Shown here one piece after another: positions 61,104 to 64,000 of a stretch of DNA of 64,000 nucleotides (positions are counted from its first letter, which is position 1; each line of letters starts with the position of its first letter). The DNA comes from Nautilus pompilius (Eukaryota > Mollusca > Cephalopoda > Nautilida > Nautilidae). Under the pieces are notes generated by a model that was given only the letters and a program-made list of their open reading frames with translations, did no database searches and was not told the DNA's origin. The stretch is taken from NCBI GenBank assembly GCA_018389105.1, contig JACATO010000321.1, positions 1,082,001 to 1,146,000 of the forward strand, written 5' to 3'. A program made the position numbers and the translations under genes.

Positions 61104-64000
61104 AACGTATAAGATTTTATTTCATATTCATCAGCTTCAAAATCAGATTTTTCCAATATCTGACCATAATTCTATTATTGTGTCCACCATCATCTTCTTT
61201 ACTGAAGATCGAGTATTCTGGTAATCACGAGATAATTCCAGCAGATCGGGATCAATACTCGGTTCAGAAATACGTTTCTTAGCTCCTCTTTCTACGAGTG
61301 CATCTTCTTCGAGATGAACTGACGATGTTAACCAGTTCTGGAAGAATTCCAGAATACCAACAAAAAACACACACACACACCCGCTTGTAGCCAACTTTCC
61401 CATCTGGCGACTATTCCTCGAGGAGGCCAAACCATGTGTGAAAGGTTGTCTCTTTTTGTGGGTGATGTTCTGACATTAATTAGCTTCCATCATGCGAACA
61501 CTTTAATTCTCAGCAATCCGTTATGAAACACACGTGATGCATGTTGTAAAGGTAAAAAAAGAGGTCCGGATATGCTTCCCTGGAGATATTACCGGCCTCG
61601 ACGTCATCAGCGACATCGGTGTCACCAATCATGAGACAGACCTTTCTGATGGGTTCAAGTAACTGGACAGAACGTCAGCAGCTGGAGAAACTATCTGACT
61701 GTTTGAGGCATTTAGTATATTCTGGCAAGGAACCGTGTATTTTAACGAAAATTCTATAATTTTTTTCAAAAATAATGTTCCAGACATCACTCATTGAATG
61801 ACCAGATATCCGCTTTCCAAGATGATTTGCCCCAACAGGTTTGCAGATAAAAATGCCTTAAAGAGTGGAGATTTAGACCTACAAAATGTCTGTAAGACAA
61901 TGGATGAGGCAACAGGAATCGGACGATAAATCGGTGTGGGGCACTTTGAAGACCCAAATAATATCCCTGATCCGAAGGAAATTGAATCAAAATTTTCGAA
62001 TCTGTTTATTTTTTATGATTTTGTATGACAGAACCAAACTCCGAAACAATTTATACTAAGGAGTGAGGCATACACAGGCTTCCCAGACATCGCATCAGGA
62101 GTAATAACTCAGACGCTATTGTTCTCCCTCCACTATCTAAAAAGGATCTCCAACATATTTGGGGATGACTCGCTCAACGAAACATGTGAGTTTTGATAAA
62201 TTTATATATTTTGCAGAAATATGGTGGAAGTCAGACTTTGGGTTTATGGTTATTGGCAAACTATAAGATATCATTTAAAGGTTGATGAACTGTATCCATC
62301 TAGCGACTCTATAGGAAGTTTTTCTTGATAAACTTATATGTTACATGTAGTTTTATTAAATAAAAACAAAGAGGAAAGATATTATAAAATTTAAGTGTTT
62401 AATTTCATAGAAGACATTAAAGAAGTAGGTGTTTTTAAAATAAAAATAGGCGAGCAAGATTTTTATATAAAGTCATCTGAATTATTTTAGCCTATTATAA
62501 ATACAAACAATCAGCTGGAAGCACCTGCTCCCCAAAGTCTAGAAGCGATTACCTGAAGAACTCTGTAAATTAACACAAATAGATAAGGATAACCGTGCTC
62601 CTTCACCAATTCCGCACGCTTCTCTAATAGCTGACAACATAGACGTAGATGCAGACGATGCAAATTATTTAGCTTTTAAGGATGACACTCACAACACTTA
62701 GAATCTAACAAGTATTCAATTGGACTATCTACTAAAGAAGTATTTCCAAATAAGCTTAGTACTGATGAGACTATAAAATTGGCACATTTCTGTTCGGAAG
62801 TGTAATTCTAGATGTGAAATAACATGAAAAAAATTACTTTATTTGCGCTCCATAAGACCGCAGCTGCTGGTGGCTTCGATGTGACGGCCTGTGGCAGTTG
62901 GTTGTCGTGAAGGTGGGAGTTTCGAGGCAGCAAAATGACCGTGTAGAGTCCGGCCTGCAGTTGGTGATACTGAGAGTAGGAAAACTAGCCAGCATTAGCA
63001 TAGGAAATAAGATCACTGCGCTTTAAATATGTTAACCAGAGCAACAATTCTAGGCTTGCGTCAGCACCAGTCGAAAACCTGACGCATCACTTTCCCCACT
63101 ATACTACTGGCACAGGCCTCTAATAGAACGTAATTGTTCTCTTCTTTTGTTGTTCATCTGACATTTATAATTAAGTGAAAAATGGCCGCGTCCGTCTCAG
63201 GTCAAACGCGCGCGCACCGATCTGTGGCGCCTCGTTGATGCCCAACGTCAATCTTCTCTTGCCCCACCATCATCGACTGAAGGAGGAAGGAAGCAGCGAT
63301 GGGTGGTATTGATCCATGCTCGCTACCCTGACTCTCTGCTGCTCTTGAAAAACTCCACTCTGAACTTGAGGTTGAATGTCTTCAGCAGCCGTTAAGTCAA
63401 AATTAACCGTGACCTTTTGTCAGTGACGTGGAACATTTGCGCAAATAAAAATCAGCTGTTGGTTTATTAGTTGGACAGTAATTCATTGTTTTCAAAACAG
63501 ATCATCCAACACCTTCATCTAGAAGAGGAATAATACATGAGTTTTGCAAGTTCCTTCCTTGAAATTACTAGTTTTCAATTGGCGGGACGTGATGTGTATT
63601 CCATTTCAGATGATATGTATAGAGGAGCCCTTACATCACGTTTACATGGAATTCAATGTGAGAGGAAGTAAATGTATAGATATAACGTAAACACGGTCTT
63701 TTCGGTGGATAGGTCGGTAATTAAAGATGAAACAAATACGAAATGGTGATTTGGTTCTTCATTGACTAAATAAAGATGAAGTATGAACGGTCATTTCCTT
63801 CCTCAAGGTGGTAATTAGAGGTGTTTGCTGACTTCGAATATCGACCAGTTTTTGATATTTCTATTTTTGGAATTCTCCTTTCTAAGTAATCACCATCATC
63901 TTCTCAGTTATGAATATTAATTTGTTTAGCATAACTTTATAACGGTTAATTATACTTTCTTGTGTTTCAGATAATTAAAGGATCGGTTCTCTGAAGTTTG
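61104..64000. other. No gene seen
   Basis: AT-rich sequence with short frames only. A small (CA)n run lies near 61366-61380. Nothing with a recognisable domain, RNA fold or terminal-repeat pair was found up to the window end. Confidence 0.45.

Overview
This window reads as metazoan nuclear DNA. It is AT-rich and gene-poor, has no operon-like gene packing, and carries decayed eukaryotic DNA transposons (mariner, Tc1, hAT, pogo/Tigger) and long microsatellites. The mix suits an invertebrate with a large, repeat-rich genome; a mollusc, possibly a cephalopod, is my best guess, but nothing here fixes the species. I found no intact host protein-coding gene, no rRNA, no convincing tRNA gene and no CRISPR array. 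The open reading frames are short. The longest one (235 codons, minus strand, 56639-57346) lies antisense to a dead Tc1 transposase. The window is most likely intergenic or deep intronic.

Layout. 1-2.75 kb: no gene, one CpG-richer block. 2.75-3.7 kb: minus-strand mariner relic. 5.55-6.15 kb: Tigger-type non-autonomous element. 7.7-7.9 kb: (CT)n with two embedded copies of a short motif. 8.1-8.43 kb: foldback element. 8.9-11.0 kb: hAT (ZBED-like) transposon relic with a recognisable 3' end. 11.14-11.35 kb: possible piggyBac-type MITE. 11.4-28.9 kb: mostly featureless, with (AAT)n, a 220-bp (TTA)n, a CpG-rich block and a possible tRNA-derived SINE. 28.99-29.46 kb: Tc1 C-terminal relic. 35.5 kb: homopurine tract. 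36.6 kb: small transposase remnant. 39.6-40.7 kb: second mariner copy with both terminal repeats. 41.5-42.2 kb: a 37-bp tandem array in which almost every unit carries TGACGTCA. 47.6-47.9 kb: (GA)n minisatellite with five more TGACGTCA sites. 49.3-49.8 kb: CpG-rich block with a possible exon. 56.8-57.7 kb: second Tc1 relic. 58.1 kb: hAT terminus. 58.6-59.7 kb: minus-strand Tigger transposase relic. 60.77-61.10 kb: MITE with terminal inverted repeats of about 70 bp. The remainder shows nothing I can assign.

The mobile elements do not work together. They are independent insertions of different ages. The most unusual content is the repeated appearance of the CREB/ATF-type palindrome TGACGTCA inside two unrelated tandem arrays (13 perfect copies near 41.5-42.1 kb, 5 near 47.65-47.85 kb), plus three isolated copies. 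Whether this is regulatory or a by-product of array amplification cannot be told from sequence alone.
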